Origin: Gymnopus androsaceus JB14
Lineage: Eukaryota; Basidiomycota; Agaricomycetes; Agaricales; Omphalotaceae
NCBI GenBank assembly: GCA_009733575.1
Contig: ML769772.1
Location: 1 to 58,210, forward strand
DNA: 58,210 bases
Direction: 5' to 3'
Positions 10,970 through 21,559 of this stretch are shown here, one piece after another; position 1 is the first letter of the stretch, and the number at the start of each line of letters is the position of its first letter. Both the position numbers and the translations under genes were made by a program. The notes under the pieces were generated by a model. That model saw only the letters and a list, made by a program, of their open reading frames with translations. It ran no database searches and was not told where the DNA came from.

Positions 10970-11740
10970 CAAACCCATCCCCTAAACAGTTTCAGTATTT
11001 TTCATCATTTCTGCGGATTTATGGACCCCAATGATACCTTTTGAGGTAAATAGATGCTGGCAGGTGGGTATGCACCCCTTATTTGCGGAAATATCATATA
11101 CCATATTTAAATTAATCACTAGTATGGTAACTCCACCCCCTGGATATTTCCAGTGTTTTTTATCATGTTTTTGAGGATTTACAGAGCCCAATGACTGACT
11201 TTTCTCACAGGAAAACAAGCACCAGTAGGCCCTCCTGAAATATAATATTATTATGCTATTTTGCAAAAATCCTGTGCTATGTGAAAATTAGGCACTAGTG
11301 CACCTAACCCCACCCCCTAGCTATTTCTAGTATTTTTCATGATTTTTTGGGGATTTATGGGACCCAGTGATCAAATGTTTTCGGAAAATAAGTGCCCATA
11401 AGCACCTAAATGGATAAATTAAGTACTAGTGCACCTAACCCCACCCCCTGAATATTTTTAGTATTTTTCATGATTTTTTAAGGATTTATAGGACCCAATG
11501 ATGAATTTTTTTTGGAAAATAAAGCACTAGTGCACCTAACCCCACCCCCTAAATATTTTTAGTATTTTCCACAATTTTTTGGTGATTTATGGGTCCCAAT
11601 GATCATTTTTTTTTGGCAAATAACGCACTAGTGCACCTAACCCCACTCCCTGAATATTTTTAGTATTTTTCATGATTTTTGGTGATTTATCGGACCCTGT
11701 GATCAACTTTTTTTCGGAAAATAACCGCCCGTATGCGCCC
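10970..11740 (+). repeat. Tandem R1 repeat array 2
   Basis: About five R1 units head to tail, for example 'GTGCACCTAACCCCACCCCC', then 'GAATATTTTTAGTATTTTTC', then 'GGGACCCAATGATCA'. Several units are shorter than in array 1. Confidence 0.8.
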
Positions 11741-12149
11741 TGCCAGTGGGCGGGCATGCACATGAAATAAGTGCCCAACCTGCCCTTTTTCAAGCATTGA
11801 TGATAATTCCAAATATTTGCCAAAAGCATTGAAGAGCTTGCTAAATATTTGGCAAAACAATGAAATAAGCACTGGATGAGAGATAATCAGTACACCCACC
11901 TTGCCGAATTGCCAATGGCTTGGCTGGACTGCCCAAAATATTTGCCGAAAACCCTTTATAATTTCATCGTGATCTTTTGCAAAATGGCTCATGACAGTTA
12001 TCGGGATATTTTGCTTAAGGCTGGCAGAATCAGCTGGCAACAAGCAGGTGATGAGGCAATTAATGTAATGATGCTGACACTATTAGCCGATCGGGTTTTC
12101 CTTAAAGGGAGTTGCTTGGCATATCCAATTGTGATCGGCTGGAGGACCC
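11741..12149. repeat. Leader repeat upstream of deaminase copy A
   Basis: Shares AAATATTTGGCAAAA words and the 'ATCTTTTGCAAAATGG' phrase with 3800-3990. Its last part ('GCCGATCGGGTTTTCCTTAA' and 'CAATTGTGATCGGCTGGA') recurs in front of copies B and C of the deaminase family, so it probably contains the ancestral promoter region of that family. Confidence 0.5.
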
Positions 12150-14210
12150 GTGAGAATAACCGCCAAGACAACTCTTCTCCCTCAGCCATTGCCTGCACCT
12201 CTCACCAACAGTCTCAGGTCAGATATTCTTCTTCTTTCTTCCGACCTTAGCGGCAAGCAGAGCAACCCTTCTGAACCTCACCAAAAGGATGCCACCATGT
12301 TGCTTTATCTTCATATCTCTACGCTTCTTGCTATTGGCAATGCATCTAACTGCCGAGCAGAGAATGTGAATGCAGTTATTGGGGAAACTACCATGACTGC
12401 GGGGAAAATTGCTATGGAATTCCTTGTCTGTGCTGAGAATGCTGGATAGCATGTTGGCAAGGCCAGAGACATCAGACAACCTCTCAGAGGAAATCCTCCG
12501 CAGGGCAGAAATGATAAGGGCATGGACAGTCCTACAGAGAGCTTAGAGATAGGAGGAGAGAATAAAGAGGACTCTTCCAACGGTGCAGAAAGACCTGTCA
12601 TCCCGAATGCAGTCCATGGCAAGGAGCTACTCGAAGAGTGGCTGCCGGGGGCTACTATTGGGGCTAGTACACTCGCAAAGTGGGTTGTACATCTATCAAT
12701 TGAATGGCTAACTTATATGACTCTCAGTGACTTTACCTTTGGAGAGCACCTTCAAGATTTGTTCAATGTGATTGTCTCCCTGATGCCCAGTAGTTCAGTT
12801 GATCTGATGAGTTTCCAACTCTTCATCCATCACCGTGCTTATCGAAAACTTGGCTGGCGAGTGCTAGACTTCCTCACACACTGGGGTAAATCACCATTTG
12901 GTATTATTTACAAGTGCCTAGCAGACCCCTCCCTCGTGATGGAATCAATAGACTTGAAAATCGACCCAGGGTCAAACTTGCATGAGTTCATCCAGGACCG
13001 TATCACACTGCAACTGTCTCCAGAGACCAACTCAGAGCCTGTATATTGTGTCAATTCTGACAATGCCCTCCAATGGCTTTGTGTGCTCCATGTCATTTGG
13101 TCTCAACTGCAGAAAAAGTTGCTGGTCACACAGTCCCAGGGGAAACCTAAGGTCAGGAAGGAGCTGCCAACCCCTCAGGAGGTCGTCACCATAGATGAGG
13201 CTGGTATGTTGAATAGCTCTTTTGCTTCTGATTGTTGCACTCATATGTTTGCAGAGGACTCACCGTATCATTCACGCACTTTGAATTCTAGTGGTGACAA
13301 GAGTCATAAACCAGATACTGATGGTGGTGATGGTGATGAGAGTGTAGAACCAGATACTGATGGTGGTGATGATTTGGAGTCAATGGTGGATCAGGAAGAC
13401 CATGAGTCTTGTCACTTGTAGTGATCTTTAGGTGCTACATTCATCCTCTAGGTTTCTGGGCCTGAGACTACCCGCAAAATTCTGCCGACCGTCTTCTGCA
13501 TGCTGTGAGAACTGTCCTGGACTGGCGAACCTCCTGCAAGTATGTTTTTGCAAAAGCAACACACTTTTGCACAACAGTTCCATGGAAGCTCTCCGAATTT
13601 CATTATGGTGGTGCTACATTGAATCCTACTGCTTTTGATGTTGACAAAGTGTTGTCTCTGCTTCAAGAATGGCAGGGATCTCTGAACAACCTTAATATTG
13701 CTGGTGCTCAGAACCTCATTTACTGAACCTTGAATGTGAAGGTTCATGCTGAAGCGGCGCTCATGGACTGGATTGTTACAGTAAAGGTGGGACTCCCAAT
13801 ATTCCATGCCAAGTTTAGCTATTCTCAGAATCATATTCCCACTCTAGGATATTCCACCAAGTGAGCGTTCAAGTTGGCCTATTGGCGTTAGCAAGAAATC
13901 TTGCTGATTATGTTGGTTACTTCATCTTGCTTACAACAAGAGATGTAAAACCCAGTTTGTACTCCCAGGTACTCATGGTATCTTCTGTGCTTGGCTTCCT
14001 CCACCTGGGATCCCTGATGATATCTTGCTTGAACTTTGTGTCGCATTGCTTGCCGCATGCAAGGCATTTGTTCCAGGACATTCCAGACACAGCTCTGCTA
14101 GCTCTACCGCAAGTGATGCAACACCTGACAATCTCCCAATCTATCTCGGCCCTTGTGCTTTTGGTGACTTCCTCAGATCTGAATCTGTAGTGGAATTGGA
14201 GCTTTTGTAA
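12150..14210 (+). pseudogene. OTT_1508-like deaminase family, copy A (dead)
   Basis: Homologous throughout to the intact copy at 17552-19708, with the same intron positions. Lesions visible: the start codon segment is missing by a short deletion near 12172; an in-frame TAG at 12447-12449; the donor of the third intron reads ATGAGT where copy B has GTGAGT (near 13400); a TGA at 13724-13726 where copy C has CGA; and a TGA at 13905-13907 between the two cysteines of the C-x-x-C motif. The HAE motif (VKVHAEAALMDWI, near 13745) and the post-zinc tail LPGTHGIFCAWLPPPGIPDD survive. All listed base substitutions are compatible with C-to-T or G-to-A change. Beyond its end lies about 0.5 kb without a gene. 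Confidence 0.75.
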
Positions 14211-14727
14211 AGTTGGTAGATACGCTGGACATTGATGTTGTATTACTGTAATTATTACCTTGTTATTGTCATTGTATTCTGATGCTCATGTGACACAAGA
14301 CTTGAGTATGAGATTACAGTGTATTTGTTCCAGGTCATTCCAGATACAACAAGTGATGCGCTCATTAACAATTAATGTAGTATGCAGTCTGTTGAGGCAT
14401 GAGATAGGCAGCATACGTTGTTCTATGTCCGACGGTCACAGGAGTGACGTGACCTTTCCTTCTGCTCACAGCCATGTTGCTTGGGCGCGCGGACTCGGAT
14501 CCAGCTCTGTTTTCCTACAGGGCTTCTCTGGGAAGATCCTTGTTTGTTCTCCCCACCCACCTCACCCTTTTGGTCTACTAACTTCTTCATCCCGATGATA
14601 TCCGGCGCTTTGTTTGAAGAATTTACCGCGTCCAGCTAAAATGTGCCATGTGCATCAAGATTAGCTCAAGATGCGTAAAATAATAATAAAATTTAAAAAA
14701 AACATCTACGCAGATTTCATATGGCAT
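14211..14727. other. Intergenic after copy A
   Basis: Contains a short second copy of the copy-A 3' phrase ('TTTGTTCCAGGTCATTCCAG' near 14325) but no gene. Confidence 0.4.
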
Positions 14728-14832
14728 GGGCGCTGGCAAGATTTGAACTCACAACTAGGCTACAGAATATGCATACATGGAAACTGTCGATATATGTATA
14801 TAGCCTAAGGTTAACCGTTACCCCACAGCACC
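14728..14832 (-). tRNA. tRNA-like sequence with an intron, isotype unclear
   Basis: Read on the minus strand, it folds as a 72-nt tRNA: acceptor GGTGCTG with CAGCGCC (one G-T pair), D arm GGGT/ACCT with a GG-containing loop, anticodon stem AGGCT/AGCCT, T arm GTGAG/CTTGC with loop TTCAAAT, plus about 33 nt of extra sequence in the anticodon loop that could be an intron after position 37. The B-box-like AGTTCAAATCT is good. The apparent anticodon ATA and a pyrimidine at position 37 are abnormal, so this may be a tRNA pseudogene or a tRNA-derived SINE head. Confidence 0.45.
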
Positions 14833-16062
14833 ATGCCTCAGATAGATTTATTGACAACCTCTCAATCAAAGGCTTGCAGAAGTGAAATATTGACGCACCT
14901 AAAGATTGATATTCTTCATTGGATTTTGTGCTGTCTGATTACCACTGTCTACCCATTCCTCTTTATCTTCCCTCTGGATTGACTTGATTTTAAACCTCAG
15001 GCAGCACATACTACTCCGATGTATCATCCGCGAGCCACGCGCTCGCGTCCGTTTCACTTCTTTACCTGGGTTCTGGGCTTATTTCAGGTGTCCAATCTTT
15101 CAGGTCATTACCACCTCAAAGAATATGTATTACAATGGCGGGTTCATCATGTTAACCTTTTGCATTTGTCTTGGTTCCTGGAAGGCGGGGATTTATAGGT
15201 GTGATTGTGGAGAACTGCGCACATCTCCCACTGGGTTTTAACCGCCTGTCCTGCCAACATGGCCAAGGAATTTTATTTTACCAGTTTACATTCCTATACT
15301 GTATTGGATGCCTTCTTCAACCAATTGGGATTCGAGGCTGTCATGGCGCATAGGGGAGCGTGAGGATCCCGCCGGACTGGGGGCTTGTAGATTTTTGTGC
15401 AGGCCACTGTGTCCAAGGGGTGGATACGTCAGTCAATCTAATATGATCATGAGCTTGACACAACCAAAATTTACTTTACTTTTGGAATTTGGTGCTACAA
15501 GCTTGGCACAATCAAATAATAGAGCTAGAAAGTGTGTTTAGTTGGCTTGGGTACACGGAAGAGAGGGTTTCTCATCGGACAGTCTCTCCCTGTATTTTTC
15601 AATTTTTTCCGTCGCTTTTGGTGGTTTATTTAACTTATTTAGGGCCTTGAGCCCACTCAGCTCACTGGAAAGCCTCATATTTGTGAGTACATTAAAACTT
15701 ACCTGGTGACAGTGAAGTTCGTTGAAAATTGAGCAGTGGGCAGTGCGTTAATCACCCAATGACGGAGAAGGGAGTCAAGGTGGTGGTTGATGCGTTTTTC
15801 AGGGTTGAAAATAGGGATGTTGAGAATTTTGTGTATGCCAGTCACAAAATGGAAGTGCTTACAACCAAACAGGAACAAGCATTGTTACAACGAGCACGTG
15901 ACATGGCGCTTAATTATGTCATTATTATTATTGATCTGCTTACATTTGTTGGTTAATCCCGTCATGATCCTCGCGCTTAATGGTCATGCACTCACGTGCT
16001 TATCATTTCAAGTGCGTGAGAAGCTGAACCACTTATCGTATCCAATGACTAAACGCGCCTGA
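14833..16062. other. Intergenic, mostly unrecognised
   Basis: Short frames only. The phrase 'ACCAAACAGGAACAAGCATT' at 15865 recurs at about 19931 just before deaminase copy C, so 15850-15930 is a dispersed fragment of the deaminase-family leader. Confidence 0.4.
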
Positions 16063-16980
16063 GAATTACAAGCCCAGCCGATAATTGGGGAAGAGTCTGA
16101 GGAACGGCTCCCCAAAAGGAAACATATCAGTGATGTCAAAGAAGAAGTCAAGGCAGAAGTGAGTAGGACAACAAAACCAAGCGAGGTTGGACTTTTGGTC
16201 AGATTGGCCAATGACATTCCTTTGGATGTTGTTTTTGAGGTACACTCTAAAGTTTTGAATTTAGTTTCTTGTCTAATGGCAAGTGTTGGATTCGATTAGG
16301 TCTTCATGCACCTGGATCCCATTGATCTATTATCACTCTCTCGTGTCTCAAAGTTGCTGCGAAATATACTGATGAGCAAGACTTCCTCAAGTATATGGTG
16401 CGCCACCCGCTCAAACGTGCCCAGCCTGCCCCCTATTCCAGAGCATTTCAGTGAACCCCAGTATGCTCACTTCATTTTCTCAGAATATTGCAATGTAAGT
16501 GTTTTATGAGTTTGCTTTGGAAAACACTGATCATTTTACTGTAGATCTGTCTTGAGAAACACCGACCACTGGGGCTAACTACGTGGTGGGAATTCAGTGC
16601 GCAAGTTTGCTGTGGATGTCTTAATAAGCTGTGCGTCTGTGGCTCCCTTGTCTACTATCAGAATTAACTTGTTTTATAGAAACTGTACATTTCTAAAAGC
16701 ACACCAAATGCTACATCAGATGCAGGATGTGGATTTTTGTCTTAGACGTGTCCTTTTGCCAAGCATGTACTTTTATAAAGGCGGTGAGTTTTCATAATTC
16801 TTCTTTATAGTTTCACATTTTACCATTGACGATTTCTAGTTTTCCGATTGGACCAGGCTATCTTCCACCCATCCTCACCAGCAATGGATTATATTAACAA
16901 ATTCAACAGTCTTCCGACAGTTAATGAGCAAGAACAATTGATTAAGCATATGAAGAAGGTACAATGAGAGGTGCTACAGG
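16063..16980 (+). pseudogene. F-box protein gene of the agaric type, degenerate
   Basis: F-box proteins recruit targets to SCF ubiquitin ligases. Exon 1 ends at 16239 with LANDIPLDVVFE; after a 60-bp intron (16240-16299) exon 2 continues VFMHLDPIDLLSLSRVSKLL, the F-box core, then IWCATRSNVPSLPPIPEHFS; after a 50-bp intron (16495-16544) come ICLEKHRPLG and a cysteine-rich CCGCLNKLCVCG segment. Splice sites are intact. The reading frame upstream ends at a TGA (16060-16062) with no in-frame ATG after it. Stops follow at about 16667 and within the tail (MDYINKFNSLPTVNEQEQ, then KKVQ-stop). It is a clear family member but not an intact gene. Confidence 0.7.
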
Positions 16981-17551
16981 TAAGAGCAAAGCTTTTCCTT
17001 AAAGATGATAATGATAATGATTTTATTAAAGCTGACTTTGCAAGAATTCGCTTAATATGATGCTCGGAGTATTGTAAAGGAATCAGGAGTATGAGCATGT
17101 TGCGTTATGGTTGAGTCAGATCATAAGCGCCACGTCTGTTTTTAGCCGAGATATTTTCCTTAAGGGGAGTGGATGACTTCCCGTAAGGCTATTTCCAAAT
17201 AAATCGGTCCAAGCGAGTCCTCTGATCAACGGAATCCTTCAAAAACTGTTTAGAAATGTTTACAGAGGGGTCGGGAGGCCGTTCTAAACAGTTTTTGATG
17301 GCATTTGCGCGAAGCCGCTGACTCGGCAGCCCTGCTTATCATCCCTCCACATGGCGCACTCCATTAATTGACCATCCTCTTATTTTCAATTGTTACGGGA
17401 AGTCATCCAGTTGCTTCACATATCAAATCAAGCCTGTACATATTGAGCCTATACATTGTAAATTGAGTCTGTGATTTTCTAAAAATCTGATTGTGATCCG
17501 CTGGAAGACCCGTGAGAGATTGAGTGCCAAGACAACTCTTCTCCCTCTCCC
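16981..17551. other. Intergenic with leader of deaminase copy B
   Basis: Contains the phrase 'TAGCCGAGATATTTTCCTTA' shared with the leader of copy A and, just before the start codon, 'AAGACAACTCTTCTCCCTCT' shared by all three copies. A 17-bp hairpin at 17239-17298 is listed separately. Confidence 0.5.
17239..17298. repeat. Perfect 17-bp inverted repeat (hairpin)
   Basis: TCAAAAACTGTTTAGAA at 17239-17255 and its exact reverse complement at 17282-17298, separated by 26 bases. There is no T tract that would make it a terminator. Function unknown; it lies about 250 bp upstream of the intact deaminase gene. Confidence 0.6.
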
Positions 17552-19708
17552 ATGGCAGACTCTCAGCAATTGCCTGCACCCCTCACCAACAGTCTCAGGT
17601 CGGATATTCTTCTTCTTTCTTCTTACCTTAACCGCAAGCAGAGCTCCCCATCTGAACATCACCCGAAGAACACAAACTTGCCGCTTTTTGTTGACATCTC
17701 GACGCTTCTTGCTATTGGCAACAGCGATAGCCTTGGATCAGCGAATGTAAATGCAGTTGTAGGGCAAACAACCACATCTACTCATGGCCCGGCTTTGGAA
17801 CTTCTTGTCTGCGTTGAAAACGCTAGACAGGATGAAACTTTGGTAAACAGCCTCAGACAACTTGTTAAAAGAATTCTTCCGCAGGCTGGAAAGGGAAAGG
17901 GCACCACAGAGAGGGGAAAAAATGCTGGGAAACGTGGACAGAAGGGTGGAAACAGTGGACGTAAGAGTGGGCCCACAGAGAGTGTGCAGATAACGGGAGA
18001 GGAACATGTTGGGTCTTTACTCGATATAGAACTAAATAAGGAGAATGGGAGGAAGCTACTCAATGACTGGAGAACGGAGCGTGGGAGAAACAAGGCGGTT
18101 GCTTGGCAAAAGTAGGCTATACATCCATTTCTTGCATGTCGATTTCTTGACATACATGACCCTCAGTGACTTTACATTTAACGAACACCTCCAAGACTTG
18201 TTTGATGTAATTGTCGCCCTAGATAATATGGTGCCAAGCAACATTTCATGTTTCCAAGACTTCATCCATCACTGCGCTTTTCGAAAACTAGGCTGCCAAG
18301 TGCTAGAGTTCTGCACACACTGGGGTGAATTGCCATTCAAAATCCTTTCCAAATTCCTACATGGATTGGAACCCAAAACCATCCCAGTCAGTGCCCAGAA
18401 GCAATTTCAAACATTAATCAAGGTCTCGTATAAATTGGAGCCAGAGCCAGAAATGCTGTCTACCTCCAAGACCACTTCTACCTCAGAGCACGAATCAGTA
18501 CGCATGTATTGTGTCAATTCCGATAATGCCTCCACATGGCTTCTGGCACTTGAAATGTATTGGTCTGCACTGCAGAGAGAGGCACTGGACAACGAGGGGA
18601 AAAAACCCAGGGCCAGGACGACCTCACCAGGCGCTACATGGATTCCCATCATAATGCCTGCGATAATGCTTCTTGACGCCCTCATGCCTGTGCTTGAGCA
18701 TCTTTTATCTGCTCCAGGGGCTGCTCACGCTCTAGCTAAAGCTGGTAAGTTGGAGAGTTCTTTCACTTCTGATCATTGTGCTCATGCTTTCCCCAGAGCT
18801 TGAGCAGTATTTTTCATGCACTCAGAAGCCTGGTGGTGACATGAGTCTAAAACTAGTACAAGAAAATACTGCAGTAAGTGAAAATGATGACCAAGATTCG
18901 GGGCTAGTGTATGATAGTGAGTCTCATCGCTTGTAACAGTCTTGATTAGGTGCTACATTAATATTAATCCTCCAGTCACAACATTAACGTCTCTGGAACA
19001 ATCAGTTCAGTGTGTTCTGCAATCTATGAGAACTATTTTGGCCTGGTACAACTCTTGCAAGCATATTTTCAAAACAGCAGTGCACTTTCAATGTAAAGAT
19101 GTTAAATTGCGACTCTCCCGGTTTAACTACCATGATGATGCATTGAAACCTGCCGAATTTGATGTTTGCCAAGTGCTCCCTTTGTTTCAAGACTTCTCAG
19201 CTTCAGAACTCTATGAGGAGAATGCTATGGCAGTCATTTGCAACACTTTAGAAGCAAAGATTCATGCTGAAGCAGCGCTCATGCACTGGATCGCCGCAGT
19301 AAAGGTGCGACTTTAATCTGTCAAATTAAGCTTAACTATTCTCAGATTTTTATGCTTTAGGACAAGGAGTCTACTAAGGATTGGCCCATTGGCGTCAGCA
19401 AGAAATCTTGCCAATTGTGTTGGTTGCTCTGTCAGGCTTACAACACGCGACGTCATTTCAAATTTATCCTCCCAGGTACTCATGGTACCTTCTTTCCTTG
19501 GCTTCCTCCACCTGGGCTCCCTGATGATATCTTGCTTGAACTTCGAAATTTGTTGCTGGCTGCATGTAAGAGCCATATTCCAACTCATTCCAGACAAAGC
19601 TCTGCTAGTTCTGCCACAAGCCATGTGGATATGCCTGTTGACAAATATGAACTTGGTTTTAGCAAACTCGTGCCAACATCAGCTGAGCTCAAGGAGAGTC
19701 AATGCTAG
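17552..19708 (+). CDS. OTT_1508-like deaminase family protein, copy B (intact)
   Basis: Five exons (17552-18111, 18167-18744, 18797-18916, 18976-19304, 19361-19708) joined at GT-AG introns of 52-59 bp give one 644-residue frame; codon phases match at each joint. The N-terminal half is family specific, with a basic Gly/Lys-rich linker near residues 105-150. The C-terminal quarter fits the OTT_1508-like branch of the deaminase superfamily: H-A-E at 19263-19271 (AKIHAEAALMHWI), then W-P-I-G-V-S-K-K-S-C-x-x-C at 19382-19420 and the trailing LPGTHGTFFPWLPPPGLPDD. In this fold His and two Cys bind zinc and Glu is the proton shuttle. The substrate (free base, nucleoside or nucleic acid) cannot be told. 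The family is expanded in agaric fungi. The start is set by the ATG of MADSQQLPAPLTNSLRSD, shared with copy C. Flanked by dead paralogues. Confidence 0.75.
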
Positions 19709-20069
19709 TGGGATTGGAGCCAAATGTAAAACTTGTGGATAGGATGGACATGCTTGTTGTATTAATGATTACTTTTTGGGCTATTCTTCATCTTTACCTA
19801 TATATTTTTTATCACTTAATTATTACCTTCTTACCGCTTTTTGTCATTGTATTCTGATGCTCATGTGACACAAGATTAACCCCAATGCTTGAGTAGGAGA
19901 TTCCAGGGGCCTGCAAACAGTGGAAACAGTTAACCAAACAGGAACAAGCATTGTTGCAATGAGCAGGTGATGTGGCGCTTAATGACACACTTTTTATATA
20001 GCCAAATTGCCGATCGTGATCTGCTGGACCCATGAGAGTAAGCGCCAAGACAACTCCTCTCCCTCTCCC
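19709..20069. other. Intergenic between deaminase copies B and C
   Basis: The right part (about 19930-20069) is the family leader, with 'ACCAAACAGGAACAAGCATT' and 'GATCGTGATCTGCTGG'. No gene. Confidence 0.5.
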
Positions 20070-20994
20070 ATGGCAGACCCTCAGCAATCACTTGCACCTC
20101 TCACCGACAGTCTCAGGTCAGATGTTCTTCTTCTTTCTTCCTACCTTGACGGCAAGCAGAGCTTCCCTTCTGAAGCTCACTCAAAGGATGCCACCTTGTT
20201 GCTTTATCTTCGCCTCTTAACGCTTCTTGCTGTCAGCAATAAGTCTAACCTCCGAGCGGGGAATGAGAATGCAGTTATTGGGGAAACTACCCCAAATGCT
20301 GTGCAATTCCTTGTCTGTGCTGAGAATGCTAAACAGCATAAAGACAAGGCCCGAGCTGTCAGACAACATATCAGAGGAAATCCTCCGCAGAGTGGAAAGG
20401 ATAAGGCATGGACAGTCCTACAGAGAGTGTAGAGATAGCAGGAGAGAATAAAGAGGACTCATTCCCGGAAAAATCTGCAGATTGTCTTCTGCATGCTATG
20501 AAAACTGTCCTGGACTGGCGAGCCTCCTGCAAGGATATTTTCCACCTTGTAACACATTTTCAAAGCAGCACAGTTCAATTGAAGCTCTCCCAATTTATTA
20601 CAGTGGTGCTACATTGAAATCTACTGCTTTTGATGTCACTGACAAAGTGTTGTCTTTCCTTCGAGAATGGCAGGGAACTGCAGACAACCTTAATATTGCT
20701 GATGCTAGGGATGCTAAGAATGTCATTTACCGAACCTTGAATGCAAAGGCTCATGCTGAAGCAGCACTCATGGACTGGATTGTTACAGTAAAGGTGGGAC
20801 TTCCAACCTTTCATGCCAAGTTTAGCTATTCTCAGAATCATATTCCCACTCTAGGATGTTCCTCCAAGTAAGCATTCAAGTTGGCCTATTGGTGTTAGCA
20901 AGAAATCTTGCTGATTATGTTGGTTACTTCATCTCGCTTACAACAAGAGATGTGACACCCAGTTTGTACTCCCAGGTACTCATGGTACCTTCTG
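20070..20994 (+). pseudogene. OTT_1508-like deaminase family, copy C (deleted, truncated)
   Basis: Starts with the same ATG context as copy B (MADPQQSLAPLTDSLRSD). One missing G near 20403 shifts the frame. The sequence then jumps at about 20460 from the end of exon 1 to the start of exon 4, losing about 0.9 kb present in A and B. A second one-base loss near 20597 shifts the frame again. The HAE motif (AKAHAEAALMDWI, near 20752) remains, the following intron ends are intact, and the C-x-x-C motif carries TGA at 20912-20914 exactly as in copy A. Homology stops at 20994, where a CATCAGCAAAACC element end begins. Confidence 0.75.
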
Positions 20995-21150
20995 CATCAG
21001 CAAAACCTGGGTGTTTGCCATAGCAAGTCCCCTGCAGCTCTGTACAGCTCTGTACAGCAATTGATCGGGAATTGATATAGATCAGCTGCTGTATACAGGA
21101 CTTTGATGTTGTACTCGTATGCACCAAAAAATCTTGACCCCCCCCCACCC
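20995..21150. mobile_element. End of a CATCAGCAAAA-type element inside copy C
   Basis: 'CATCAGCAAAACCTGGGTGT' begins exactly where deaminase homology ends. The same terminal word is found at 51675, 52683 and 53784. The right end of this copy was not found. Confidence 0.45.
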
Positions 21151-21488
21151 CTTATTTGGGAATTTTCTTATTCACAATGTTTACATTTGTGCTATTAGTA
21201 TTATGAACAATTAATGTATGCCTCTTACACGGGAAATCTTACAACCAACTGTATGACTAAAATTGCTGACTAAATGGTGTGCTGGCTTCAGGGTGTCCCA
21301 GGGCATCTCGGGGATTCCCACGGGTAGCCTAGGAAGCCTAGGAATTTGCCCATTTCCCAGGGCACCCGAGCAACCAGGGCAGCCTAGGATTTTAGCTAAA
21401 TCCTGAGGACCTTTGGGCTTGCTTGAGGCTAATTCCTGAGTAACTTCAGGATACTCAAGGATCCCTAGAATTTGGCCAAAATCCTGGG
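21151..21488. repeat. CCTAGG-rich low-complexity block 1
   Basis: Iterated 'GCCTAGGAATTTGGCCAAA' and 'CCCAGGGCACC' words at about 21285-21600 next to the inverted copia 5' half. Similar words occur at 25740-25870, the other junction of that element. Confidence 0.6.
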
Positions 21489-21559
21489 CTACCTGGGGTG
21501 CTTGGGTTGCCTAGTGTTGCCTAGGAATTGGCCAAATTCCTGGGCATCCCTGAGAGTGA

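Noticed and set aside
13905..13907. TGA as selenocysteine in the deaminase C-x-x-C motif
   Set aside because: Most fungi lack the selenocysteine machinery, copy B has glutamine here, and copies A and C carry other lesions.
14984..15541. Short plus-strand frames between the tRNA-like sequence and the F-box relic
   Set aside because: No recognisable domain, splice pattern or repeat partner.
18045..18115. Frameshift in deaminase copy B near 18.1 kb
   Set aside because: A 55-bp GT-AG intron (18112-18166), conserved in copy A, explains the change of frame.
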